Origin: Maribellus luteus
Lineage (GTDB): Bacteria; Bacteroidota; Bacteroidia; Bacteroidales; Prolixibacteraceae
Direction: 5' to 3'
NCBI RefSeq assembly: GCF_003576475.1
Contig: NZ_QWGR01000002.1
Location: 310,001-374,000 of the forward strand
Length of the DNA stretch: 64,000 bases
The translations under genes and the position numbers were made by a program. The notes below the pieces were generated by a model, which worked only from the letters and a program-made list of their open reading frames with translations, was not told the DNA's origin and did not search any database. The stretch's first letter is position 1, and every line of letters starts with the position of its first letter. Below, one piece after another: positions 54,501 to 61,093 of the stretch.

Positions 54501-55614
54501 CGTACATAACTTTGAAGTGTTCGACATGCTACCGATTCTGGTTTGTCCGCCCGATGTGGAAGTTTTTGCCGACGAAAACGAACTCTTTGCCACCAATGTA
54601 ACCGTAGGATTGCCTACTTATTGGGACAACTGCGACTCGGTGCTGATTTACACCGTAACACCTCCGGATAGCATAACTACATTATTTAATGGAAGTCCGG
54701 ACAGCATTAACTTGTTAACGGGGCCGCACACCTACGATCTGGGGGTAACAACCATCGAATATACCTTTAAGGATGGAAACGGGAACATTGTTGTGTGCGA
54801 CTTTACGGTTACCGTTTGGGCAGCGCCCGACATCGAATGTCCTCCGGATACTACAATTTACCTCGATGGCAGCGAAGCAGATTGTTCCGATACCTTCGAC
54901 CCCGGTGTGGCCGATCTGATTGAAGGAGCGCCGCCCATCACCTGGACCTATACCATAACTTTTGCCGATGGTACAAGCGAAGGTCCGGTTACCTATGTAA
55001 AAGACGCCTCCGATCCGTATGCCAATCCGCTGGGCGACCGGACTTTCCCGCTGGGAGTAACCACCATAGAATGGAGGGCCGAAAACCTGGCCGGGTTCGA
55101 TACCTGTTCGCACTGGATAGAGGTAATCGACACCATTCCGCCAACCCTCAAAGCCGAACCGTACGAAAACTGCGTGGATCCGCTGCACTGGGCGGTCTAC
55201 AATCCGTCGAATCCGAATCCGGTGTATAACCACGTAGATCCCCTGGTCGAAAAATTCCCGGTGGATTACCGTACCATGTTTGCAGGCGACACCTTCCTCG
55301 ATCTTACTTCGCTGGAAGACAATTGCTGCGACTCGGTAGATATGACCATTAACTGGCGGATCGACTTTGCCGACACGCCCGATCCGGTTACGGGGGCAGC
55401 GGTCAGTCATGCGCCGGTCAGCGGTACCGGGCAGCCTTCCACCTACGAAGAAGGCAGTATCCCAACCGATATTTACCTGTGGGGCGACGGGGTAACCTTT
55501 ACAGCTGTTACCCACACCATTACCTATTGGGTGGAAGATTGTAACGGAAATATATCCGACGAGATCATGCGCGAAATAACGATAACACCCCGACCTAAAA
55601 TTGAAAAGCAGTAG
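45589..55614 (+). CDS. Giant secreted HYR/Ig-like mosaic surface protein (3,341 residues)
   Basis: The chosen TTG start gives a basic N-region and hydrophobic signal (LTIVLIVSLSVFIDPTSVKAG). In order, the protein has a domain to about 160, a HYR domain (167-250), a beta-solenoid-like region of short hydrophobic repeats (about 355-860, NVTIPNGFTVTVN, GVVEFIGSNPASISG), three to four Ig-like repeats (about 900-1380, SVGGTASANQTICDGSS), HYR repeats (1390-1780), a cysteine-rich unique domain (about 1832-1975), a PKD-like piece (about 2050-2130) and further HYR repeats to about 3250. It is an adhesin-type protein, probably moved by type IX secretion with the upstream SprF protein. No recognisable type IX C-terminal domain is present; it ends TITPRPKIEKQ. 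Confidence 0.88.
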   Translation: MTKLLHNQTCKLTIVLIVSLSVFIDPTSVKAGVLRAGEGGSVDIVTGGYEAPDNIHFSKISGNNAFPDDTIGIVCPENISTYTDVNACNTLISSGLELIDRGNTIASLSWQMEGATEGSSSASGINQLTSYVFNEGTTLVTYRGRDRSNQSVFCSFTVVVADNEIPRLMNPPGNISVEADPGDCHAVVNWQEPIVLDNCASRDQIIVDANYMPGSAFPIGTTEVFFSISDGVEYNRDEYSFTVTVTDNEKPEIYAPHPIRVKCGDPVPEAFTSWREFTEGGGVAFDNCNIEVESFRFVGQKSNGIRCPYTVTRTYSIADDYGNITEVEHLVYVTGEEEAQEEPQPELVLKSAMADCEAIYSGNWNVDSIWSCGHVPTSADNVTIPNGFTVTVNTTATCNNISIEGGGEVNHGATLATTLQVYGSWTNSGTYNGGTNGVVEFIGSNPASISGTTNFEGLVINKGSLSTTLTISGTAAVLSSGLLTMTSGLVTIPGTGSFSVNPAIGLTIEQAAGFDVTGGSLSTGNFTITNNGLIRINSGTANFGINSGNTVHTQNHGAFIVSNGSVDIAGRLESTADGTLSPPGLNSGITISGGIVSLSTAGNNLSGVGSLNVTSSGDFYFTGGTIIFQNPSTATTELDLGLISGTGTKNTVGGTFQFGNTSTPGGSVFNISSEIPLDHITSSANADLLLEGDLLVRDLDLNSATTINLNGNSLLQQVTGTGTYSFPLVDGSGNDISVDINLSSVGSLGANPYIEVTTTDNKFSPQNASATNFLSRYWTVTLNDINGPNYSVSADFPTADISGTQSEIAAGVWTGSIPWIKGSAASGNTISSGAITTGGTIIFTGITLDAPSVSINNGAASEEICTGSSVVLTAVPTGDPGWTYSWSPSTGLSATNIAAPTASPTSDQTYTVTVTDGNGFTAQDQITVNVDPVSVGGTVNGSATVCSGVNSTTLTLTGEVGAVQRWEYSTNGGSNWTTIPNTTTSYTATNLTQTTMYRAVVQSGVCNEANSVEATITVDPVSVGGTASANQTICDGSSPADLTLTGHVGSIQWQWSPNGTSSWTDITGAVGSTLTSVDMGSLNADRYYRAEVTSGVCSPAYSNTVVISVDPTSVGGTASANQTICDGSSPADLTLSGSVGSIQWQWSSDGTSSWTDIGGATGSTLTSAQMGSLSANRYYRAQVTSGVCAAAYSTVVLITVNSTPSVNTVSDQEICHGTNTTAINFTGTATSYEWTNDQPSIGLVASGTGSIAAFNASNTGNVPVIATIEVTPVYTNNGVSCSGTPESFTITVNPIPTVSASPATQQICPGDNIAISIANPNSVAGTTYSWTRDNTTTLTGLESGTGNTISGMISSSNPGTLETTTFTITATANGCSSQTTVQVIVGDDTDPTVASCPGNISVGADPGSCTAVVSYTLPAFDDNCDGNGLPGTLTAGLASGQAFSVGITTVTYEFTDAAGNGPVECSFTVTVSDNEAPVITCPANITVDNSPGFCYATAASFTITPPVATDNCNPDPSETPSRSDGLAMNASFPVGVTTITWTASDGTNTSTCTQTITVIDNEDPTFTAPANITIYTDANCNANSDPVQTGNPINLKDNCTASVNLNSGYTDGANVPGSCSGNYSFTRTWTVTDAAGNSTSKDQIITVSDITKPTISVPPNVSIACSDSQDPDDTGWATATDNCAVDSIFYSDSTGTPAVSCASNYTIFRKWVAEDECGNQRSGVQRITVSDTKGPEVVFSNQVINVQCPDDIPVYYENLAQFLASNASNDAYDLCGGSVTMQLYDEYSVFDPGTSDAGYCPESVVRKYRFYDECLNYTEVEQVIYVNDLSNCECTECTDKVEVFNVDLRTDPDSLWAVYDVRKDKGARCCLDDVWWEDGGKDPYRCVSFNVIIDDGAVGVQIKTSKGQDSKEWRVDCEQVSLEGPDGDIICLPSGEYHLFSHCKQGSDPIDYFIQSVAGIIASDDISTRVDCSNQIHTTGDFESAPVWSALNPAYDKYLDVSDPYNPVFYVPLEDKDLVPAAIQYQVCADVVGYICGQSNDGTICDTITVHVLPPIEIELNIDPTLICEDDPLTLVADVSPSSIYYQWRWFNGPDASGSVISTSNTLSLTPPVALGTYSVQVTDYDPSGLMCNVAVYNFEVEADTTGASVFSPTDDLTIQCNDPDAAQLIQDWLATATAQNDDGTPLDVTNNYSGITLACNVVLPVVFSAEDICGNVGADTAYIYVIDTIAPVISPESFDQITDCNTLDKNTHPDYLAWLNNNGGAAATDDCDHPDSLTWTNNATTQAWVGDGARDSITVTFTVTDDCGNADSTTATFTIVDDEPPTITCPGDVLEEAAPDSCSKIPDTLEDPVYADSCSVPDITWTSTGALVSSGNGIITGVSFPVGTTTVTYRATDAAGLIAECDFTVTIVDVTPPNLEISNCVDVTGTMDATNCFAEPPTILDPLYSDDCWPNDSLVLAFTIETEGGLWDTTGFGYVSDLNFPVGVSTVTYTVTDPDSNMVSCSFTVTMLRDEIPWTAITCPSDPPAVVLGSTECERSISLTPPTVDDYCVTATYTITNDFNNDSVIINEVFPVGTTEVNWTITDNSGNDTTCTVYVVVTGIQLPTITCPSDVEGQMTADDCFALPPAIGSPSYSAPCWDTDSLDLSFRIINGAWDTTGVGEVNGLEFPAGINTVWYIVSDPDGNKDSCDFTVSMLRDEIPSSAIVCPPNPPSVTLGANECDATLSLPQPTINETCTTVVYSFTNNYNNDSVIVNETFPTGTTEVTWYITDNSGNVDSCIVYVEVNGIQLPTITCPSDVEGQMTADDCFALPPAIGSPSYSAPCWDTDSLDLSFRIINGAWDTTGVGEVNGLEFPAGINTVWYIVSDPDGNKDSCDFTVTMLRDEIPSSVVACQADPADRFVDDSTSCDAWVDVLPPVISEECTTVVYDITHNSDYGVDSSNASGYYPIGQHRVVWYITDNSGNIDSCVHNFEVFDMLPILVCPPDVEVFADENELFATNVTVGLPTYWDNCDSVLIYTVTPPDSITTLFNGSPDSINLLTGPHTYDLGVTTIEYTFKDGNGNIVVCDFTVTVWAAPDIECPPDTTIYLDGSEADCSDTFDPGVADLIEGAPPITWTYTITFADGTSEGPVTYVKDASDPYANPLGDRTFPLGVTTIEWRAENLAGFDTCSHWIEVIDTIPPTLKAEPYENCVDPLHWAVYNPSNPNPVYNHVDPLVEKFPVDYRTMFAGDTFLDLTSLEDNCCDSVDMTINWRIDFADTPDPVTGAAVSHAPVSGTGQPSTYEEGSIPTDIYLWGDGVTFTAVTHTITYWVEDCNGNISDEIMREITITPRPKIEKQ
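53401..53648 (+). repeat. Perfect intragenic repeat, copy A
   Basis: These 248 bases are identical to 53959-54206. They encode most of one HYR domain (from IQLPTITCPSDVEGQ to VSDPDG). The unit length is 558 bases, 186 codons. Confidence 0.9.
53959..54206 (+). repeat. Perfect intragenic repeat, copy B
   Basis: This is the second copy of 53401-53648 with no differences over 248 bases, while the flanking parts of the two units have diverged strongly. Confidence 0.9.
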
Positions 55615-55797
55615 TAGAAATGAGCACAATTATAAACATATCAGGAAGTGAGTTCAAGGTTCAGAGCCATGTCCGTCCTTTGACGGATTCAGAGTCGTGT
55701 CCGTCCTTTGACGGATTCAGAGTTCAGAGCTCCGCTACCGCGCGATTGCTTCGCCGCCGGAAGCCGGCTCGCAATGACGATTCCTTTCATTGTGTGA

Positions 55798-55832
55798 GAT
55801 TGTTTCAGGCGACAACGTCGCCTGAAACAATC
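55798..55832. repeat. 16-bp perfect inverted repeat
   Basis: GATTGTTTCAGGCGAC (55798-55813) and GTCGCCTGAAACAATC (55817-55832) are separated by AAC. The surrounding words resemble the TCATTGCGAG/GAAGCAATC repeats on either side. Confidence 0.85.
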
Positions 55833-56120
55833 ATCTCCTTTGCAAAAATAGTCATTGCGAGGGAGGACAAAGGACGACCGAAGCAAGCTCAGTCTTTCGC
55901 TCCCGCACGGTTGCATCGCGTGGCGGGTAATAAAACCGGAAGCAGAATGATGAAATTGGAATACGAACATTTCTCCTCCTGGGCAGGAGGAGTACTCCCG
56001 ATGAAATCGGGAGGGAGGTGGTTGCCGAAGAAAGAACGCCTGTCTCGTGAAGGAATAATTTCACCACGCCATCCCTCAGCTGACGGATACCCCAAAGGAG
56101 GGGATATTCGCCTGCTCACA

Positions 56121-56383
56121 GCTAATATCGAATATCGAATATCGAATAAGAAACATAAAAGTATTTACAGCCGCCCAGCTATCGCGTACTCTGCTACCGC
56201 GCGATTGCATCGCGTGGTAAGTAAACCTGGAATTAACAAGCCACACGATAGAATCGTGCGGCAGCAAGCTCGAATATTGACTGACGATTTAAGAAGTACA
56301 GCAACAAGCGAATATCCATCAGAAAGAACAAATAGCAACGATAAACAAAACAAGCTCGCAGCTCACAGCTTGTGGCTCGCAGC
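56121..56383. repeat. 263-bp direct repeat, copy A
   Basis: About six base differences separate it from 56433-56695; the period is 312 bases. It contains GCGCGATTGCATCGCGTGG and CACGATAGAATCGTG, two palindromic words. Confidence 0.9.
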
Positions 56384-56432
56384 CAATTCTTGTCTTCTCC
56401 CCTTTGGGGAGACCGAGAGGGGCCTGCTCCTT

Positions 56433-56695
56433 GCTAATATCGAATATCGAATAACGAATAAGAAACATAAAAGTATTTACAGCCGCCCAGCTATCGCGTA
56501 CTCTGCTACCGCGCGATTGCATCGCGTGGTAAGTAAACTTGGAATTAACAAGCCACACGATAGAATCGTGCGGCAGCAAGCTCGAATATTGACTGACGAT
56601 TTAAGAAGTACAGAAACAAGCGAACATCCATCAGAAAGAACAAATATCAACGATAAACAAAACAAGCTTGCAGCTCACAGCTTGTGGCTCGCAGC
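56433..56695. repeat. 263-bp direct repeat, copy B
   Basis: Second copy of 56121-56383. Most of the differences would change the encoded residue, which argues against coding. Confidence 0.9.
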
Positions 56696-56964
56696 TAAAA
56701 ATAGTAACCCAATTTTCCTTGCAAAGGGAGAACGGACAGTAGCTAACATCAAAAACCATCATGCCTATGCAACATGACTAAAAGGAAAATCTTTCCGGGC
56801 GGTAGTTGATGCGTCAGCCAACGATCCGGAGAGTGTGGTTCTGTAGGGGGCTATGTGCCCCCGGGGCGAACGGGAACAGTGGATGCCTTTCTTTACAACA
56901 ACTTTTTTTGACGATACAACAACAGCGCACCACTTTCCCGCCAGCCGGACCATTAGGCTTCAAA

Positions 56965-56988
56965 TCCATCCGTCAGCTGACGGATGGA
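56965..56988. repeat. 24-bp perfect palindrome (CCGTCAGCTGACGG family)
   Basis: This is the longest member of a palindrome family whose core is CCGTCAGCTGACGG. Other members are at 56073, 58745 and 59984, and looser forms with CCTTTGACGG at 55671, 55699 and (reversed) 59811. Confidence 0.8.
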
Positions 56989-57594
56989 ATTTGGAACAAA
57001 CAGAAAAAACAAATGATTAAAAGAGAATACTGAAAATATTAATGAATTATCAACAGGAGATACAAAACTGCAGCAAGCAGTCGGCAGCCTGCCCGGCGTG
57101 CGAAAGCAGACGGGTCGCAGTAAGCAGTGAAAACAGCAACCTCCGCCTGAACTTTCGCCACGTGTGCGGGGAGAAATCTTTGCATTCTTTTCCCTTCGCT
57201 CTTGGCACTGCATCTCCGCAAAACCTGAATGCCTATGAAAAAAACCTTCGTAAAATGAACCCGGTTGAACCGAAAAAAGAGAAACAAAAGCGAGTTCAGA
57301 GTTTAGTGTTTAGAGCCCGCCTGAACGACTCAGTAGGGCAGGTTCAAAGTAAGTATGTATACCGCGCTTTTTTCTCTCTGCTCTCTGCCCTGTGCTCCGT
57401 GCCCTTTTCTCTTTGCCCTGTTGTTACACCCTGCACCATAAAAAGAGAAGTAAAATGAAAAACGTAATTACAAAACAATTTAAAACAAATACTTAATTAG
57501 TAACCAGCTCGTCCGGCGCTCGTGTGCTTAGCGGTTCCAAACCGCTTGGCGCTTTAAACAGGGAGCCGGGTCCGGGCCTCTAAAATTTTACATT

Positions 57595-58707
57595 ATGAAA
57601 AAGCAATTTTTATTTTTGATCTTGTTCGTAGCGGCAATAGTCGCCGGAACTTCCAATGTCTTTGGACAGGTACCTACTACTCCTGATCTTGATCATTTGG
57701 ATGCAGTACCTACTTACTGTGCACCATATGTCCCTCTTGCTTGTGGAACTGCTGATGATCCTTTGGCTCCAATACCAGGTGTTGAATATACTTACACAAT
57801 CAACTCTAGTTCGATAGGTACACTTCATTGGTTTGTAACCGATGATGCTAGTCTCATCAGTGCTCAGGGAACGATTGCTGCGGGTATAGAAGCTAAAGAT
57901 GGATCAAGTCCTTATGTTCTGTCAGCAGATGCTGCTTATAATGATCCAGCTAATACTTCGCCATCCGTTAAAATCACTTGGAAATCATTTGATGGTGTCG
58001 GCAACAATGTAATATTAGTAGTGTACAATGTTGACGATGCAAATTGTACCGATAATATGGAGGTATATCGAATTGTGCCACAATACAATTTTACGCTTGA
58101 TATAGCTGGTATCGCTGATGCTGGTGATTCCGGAGGTGATGTTTCTGATTGTGTGAACCCAATTCAGACTGCATCATACGATGGAACTACTTTGTTAGTT
58201 GATTACGGTACGGATTACGTCTTCTTCGCGGTTAATGCAGCCAACTGGATGACCTCATGGATGCCTGGTGATTTCGCAGTTACAACAACTGGTACAAGTA
58301 CAGTAACTATTGATGGGTGGGCTTATCCTGCAGATGCTGCAACTACAGGTGCCTGGAAAACAGTTGGAACAGATGCTGTCTTGGCATCTGCATATCCGGC
58401 CGGTACCAGTGATAATGGATTTGTTGCTGAAGCATGTATTATTGTTAGGGTCAAGGTTGAACATGGCACTGTAACTGAAAACCTTACCGATGAAGTCATA
58501 AATTTGACCGTGAATGGTATCATGGAAGATCCGGCTAACGCGGGTTCTTATGCTGGAGATTATCCTGATATAGATGATGCTGGCGCTGGTAATGCTTGTA
58601 TTGATGATCTTACAACAGACAATATAGATTATACGATTACTCCAAGACCTGAAGTTACAGAGAATGCTCCGACTCCGTTTGAAGATAAAACTCCGAATGG
58701 TAATTAA
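57595..58707 (+). CDS. Secreted protein of the adhesin cluster
   Basis: This 370-residue protein has a signal peptide (MKKQFLFLILFVAAIVAGTSNVFGQ). It is acidic, Asp/Thr/Ala-rich and beta-rich, with four to six cysteines. The segment ANCTDNMEVYRIVPQYNFTLDI matches SCTDNIEMYVMEVIESTLDM in the next secreted protein (60365-61093), so the two are distant relatives. Its last part reads NIDYTITPRPEVTENAP, echoing the end of the giant protein (ITITPRPKIEKQ). It probably forms a surface or secreted complex with the neighbouring adhesins. No enzyme motif is seen. Confidence 0.8.
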   Translation: MKKQFLFLILFVAAIVAGTSNVFGQVPTTPDLDHLDAVPTYCAPYVPLACGTADDPLAPIPGVEYTYTINSSSIGTLHWFVTDDASLISAQGTIAAGIEAKDGSSPYVLSADAAYNDPANTSPSVKITWKSFDGVGNNVILVVYNVDDANCTDNMEVYRIVPQYNFTLDIAGIADAGDSGGDVSDCVNPIQTASYDGTTLLVDYGTDYVFFAVNAANWMTSWMPGDFAVTTTGTSTVTIDGWAYPADAATTGAWKTVGTDAVLASAYPAGTSDNGFVAEACIIVRVKVEHGTVTENLTDEVINLTVNGIMEDPANAGSYAGDYPDIDDAGAGNACIDDLTTDNIDYTITPRPEVTENAPTPFEDKTPNGN

Positions 58708-58887
58708 TGGAATATGAATCTTGCTTTTTCATAACCTAAGATACCCGTCAGTTGACGGACAAACCGGATGCGATCGCTCCAGGGGTGCTTCAGTACCCTT
58801 GGGGCGGCCGGCCAGGTTGGAAAGCGGGAGAAGAAGAGTCAGCAGTCTCAGTTGGTAGTCACAGTGTTCAGTAGGTCATCCTGAGCG

Positions 58888-58908
58888 CCTGCCTGCCGTC
58901 AGGCATGG
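58888..58908. repeat. Palindrome inserted in a host repeat, copy 1
   Basis: The host word GTCATCCTGAGCG / AAGTCGAAGGATG is split by 21 bases built from CCTGCC and GGCATGG halves. The unbroken host word is at 61180-61205. Confidence 0.75.
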
Positions 58909-59286
58909 AAGTCGAAGGATGTTTCAGTACGGACCAATGACCAATGACTAAAAAGGTTATGAAGAAGTAGTTAAAAAAGTCAACAGTCGCAGTTTTCAGT
59001 CTCGGTACACAGTACCAATGACAAGTGGCTAGTGACTAATGACTTGAAGCTCTAAGGGAAATTCGGGGGCAAAAGCCTTTCGGGATACGAAAATAAACTC
59101 TGTGGCCCCTGCCTATTGCAGGCAGGCTCTGTGAAGGCCTCTGTGAACTCTGTGGTTAGAGTTTAAACATAGAGAACACAACGAAGACACAAAGACCACG
59201 GAGAAAGGAAGAAGTGATGAACAAGGCAAAAGGATGAAGGAAGTTGGCAGTATTCAGTCGCAGTTGGCAGTACGTCATTCTGAGCG

Positions 59287-59307
59287 CCTGCCTGCCGTGA
59301 GGCATGG
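59287..59307. repeat. Palindrome inserted in a host repeat, copy 2
   Basis: The same 21-base palindrome with one change lies at the same place in a second host word (59274-59320). Confidence 0.75.
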
Positions 59308-60364
59308 TAGTCGAAGGATGTAACCGATCTGCTGTGCCCTATGTGCCTAATGTGGTTAAAAGGAAAAACTTGTGGCTTGAAGCTTAAAACTTGTAGCTAA
59401 AAAAATGAACAAACAATTGGCAAATAACAGTAGGCAAACCAATAAACCTTCAAGCGTTTTTAAAACCTTGAAGTGTTTAACCTACCTGCTGTGCCCTATG
59501 TGCCTCATGTGGTTCATAAAACAGTTTGCCAATGGATTAATGCCTTGCAGCACTGATAGAATTCCGGAAGTAAAAACCGGAACTACGGAAAGGGAAAAGT
59601 GAACAGTCTCAGTGAACAGTCTTCAGAGTGTCACCACTTGTAGCTTGTAGCTTGAGACTTGCAGCTATATAAAATGTAAAAACAAAAAGAAATGTGAACA
59701 AAAGTAACTACATAAAAACCAGCAATGCACCGCCCTCTAAAAGGCAAAAGGCAAAAGGCAAAAGGCAAAAGTCGGGTGTTCTCCCAACGGAGCGTACTTT
59801 GAACTTTGAATCCGTCAAAGGACGGACACGGCCTGGAACTTTGAACTTGCCCGATAGGGCCAGGTACTTGCTGAAGATGCGCGACGGGCCTGAGTGTCGT
59901 CAGCCGGCACCCGGGACTGTCCCGCGCATTATTCCCTCTGCGGCCCTCTGTGTAAACTCTGTGCCCTCTGTGGTAAAAAATGATCCGTCAGCCGACGGAA
60001 ACCACAAAGGACCACTGAGAAGACACAGAGAGCACGGAGTGAAAACTCTGGCTTTCCGTTACTACTGCAGCTGCATAAAAACGATAGTTCGCAGGAGGAA
60101 AATGCCAATGTTCAGAGCGTATGTATGAAGAATAAATTGTTCCGCGATCTTTGCGTAAACTTTGCGCTCTCTGCGGTTGAAAAGAATAAACCGCAAAGTT
60201 CGTAGAGAAACCGCAAAGAACACAGAGAAAAAAGGAAATGAAAAAGAAAGCAACGAAGAAAGAACAGAGAATTGCGGGGAGATCCCTCGCTACACTCGGG
60301 ATGACAATTCGTCCCCATTGACCAATGACTTGCAGCTAGCGTCTTGCAGCTTGTAGCTAAAGAA

Positions 60365-61093
60365 ATGACTAAAAAAATCGCACATAACATCACAACAGCC
60401 ATCCTGGGATTCTTCCTGGTGCTGTTGACCGTGGCAAATGCTTCGGCCCAGATCGTTATTGAAGAGTGCGATACCATGACCTTTAGCGTCGACAGTCGCC
60501 CGAGCATCGATGATTTGAATTTTGTTTGGGGTATTTACACCGCATCGAACCAGCCCAAAGACGTGCTCGATCCGGCAGGAACACTCGATCCGGCCCTGTA
60601 TTTCGTCGACGGTATGTATGCCAGCGGAGTGGGAAGAACCGTAAAAGTGACCGGGCTTGCACCCGGGAAATACTACGTGCGCATTCATGTATGGGACGAA
60701 GTAAGTTGTACCGACAACATCGAGATGTACGTAATGGAGGTGATCGAATCAACGCTCGATATGGAGATCTTTGCCGATTCGGTATGTATCGGCGAGCCAA
60801 CCAATGTGTACATTCGCTTTACCGGCGTTGGCCCGTATGATGTATATTACACGATTGGAGACCAGGTAACTCCCAGCGTTTACAACCTGAATGGAAAAGA
60901 GGTCGATCCGGAAATTACAATTTCGATTACCCAACCGCTGCCGGTGGGCGAAACAAAATTCTGGGTGATGAAAGTAACCGACGATTGTAAAGTGTACAGT
61001 TTCGAAGAAGTAGCTCCGGAAGAACGGCCCGGAACCGGTATCCTGATCTATCCGAAACCAACAAAACAACCGATCTACCTGAAAGAAGAATGA
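60365..61093 (+). CDS. Secreted protein of the adhesin cluster, PKD-like
   Basis: This 242-residue protein has a signal peptide (AILGFFLVLLTVANASAQ). The mature part is two beta-sandwich-like halves (DLNFVWGIYTASNQ and VCIGEPTNVYIRFTGVGPYDVYYTIGD), the second like an Ig/PKD unit of Bacteroidota adhesins. It shares the SCTDNIEMYVMEV stretch with the 57595 protein and ends RPGTGILIYPKPTKQP. The ATG at 60365 comes seven codons after an upstream ATG; the later one sits right behind the repeated leader word GTAGCTAAAG and gives a better signal peptide. Confidence 0.8.
   Translation: MTKKIAHNITTAILGFFLVLLTVANASAQIVIEECDTMTFSVDSRPSIDDLNFVWGIYTASNQPKDVLDPAGTLDPALYFVDGMYASGVGRTVKVTGLAPGKYYVRIHVWDEVSCTDNIEMYVMEVIESTLDMEIFADSVCIGEPTNVYIRFTGVGPYDVYYTIGDQVTPSVYNLNGKEVDPEITISITQPLPVGETKFWVMKVTDDCKVYSFEEVAPEERPGTGILIYPKPTKQPIYLKEE

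Larger units (their letters stand above)
55615..57594. repeat. Repeat desert 1 (between giant gene and secreted protein)
   Basis: Nearly 2 kb without a supportable gene. It holds a tandem pair of GTCCGTCCTTTGACGGATTC words (55671, 55699), the GATTGCTTCGCC/GGCTCGCAATGACG type repeat (55744-55782), a 16-bp inverted repeat (55798-55832), a 263-bp direct repeat pair (56121, 56433), a 24-bp perfect palindrome (56965-56988) and an AGCGGTT/AACCGCT hairpin (57530-57546) near the next gene. Open frames of 385, 75 and 138 codons run through it but are made of repeat words. Confidence 0.75.
58708..60364. repeat. Repeat desert 2
   Basis: About 1.65 kb made of word-like repeats: CAGT-rich words (CAGTCTCAGTTGACAGT), the GTCATCCTGAGCG...AAGTCGAAGGATG word twice interrupted by a palindrome (58875, 59274), CTCTGTGG words with an inserted CCTGCCTATTGCAGGCAGG (59108-59126), one copy of the 77-bp family (59405-59480), the leader word CTTGTAGCT, and imperfect inverted TTTGCG/CGCAAA blocks (60150-60232). 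No gene is supported; small frames at 59405 and 59694 run through repeats. Confidence 0.75.

Noticed and set aside
55620-56777. 385-residue open frame after the giant gene
   Set aside because: It is made of interspersed repeats; differences between the repeat copies do not favour silent sites, and the reverse strand is equally full of short frames.
57042-57458. 138-residue open frame before the secreted-protein gene
   Set aside because: The translation has no domain or signal character and overlaps repeat words and a CCTGCC-type palindrome; similar frames occur on the other strand.
57520-57590. Possible tRNA-like fold before the secreted-protein gene
   Set aside because: Only one 7-bp hairpin (AGCGGTT/AACCGCT) is convincing; no T-loop or acceptor stem pairing is found.
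59694-60128. 144-residue open frame in desert 2
   Set aside because: It spans the AAAAGGC tandem words, a CCGTC palindrome and CTCTGTG words, all of which are non-coding repeats here.
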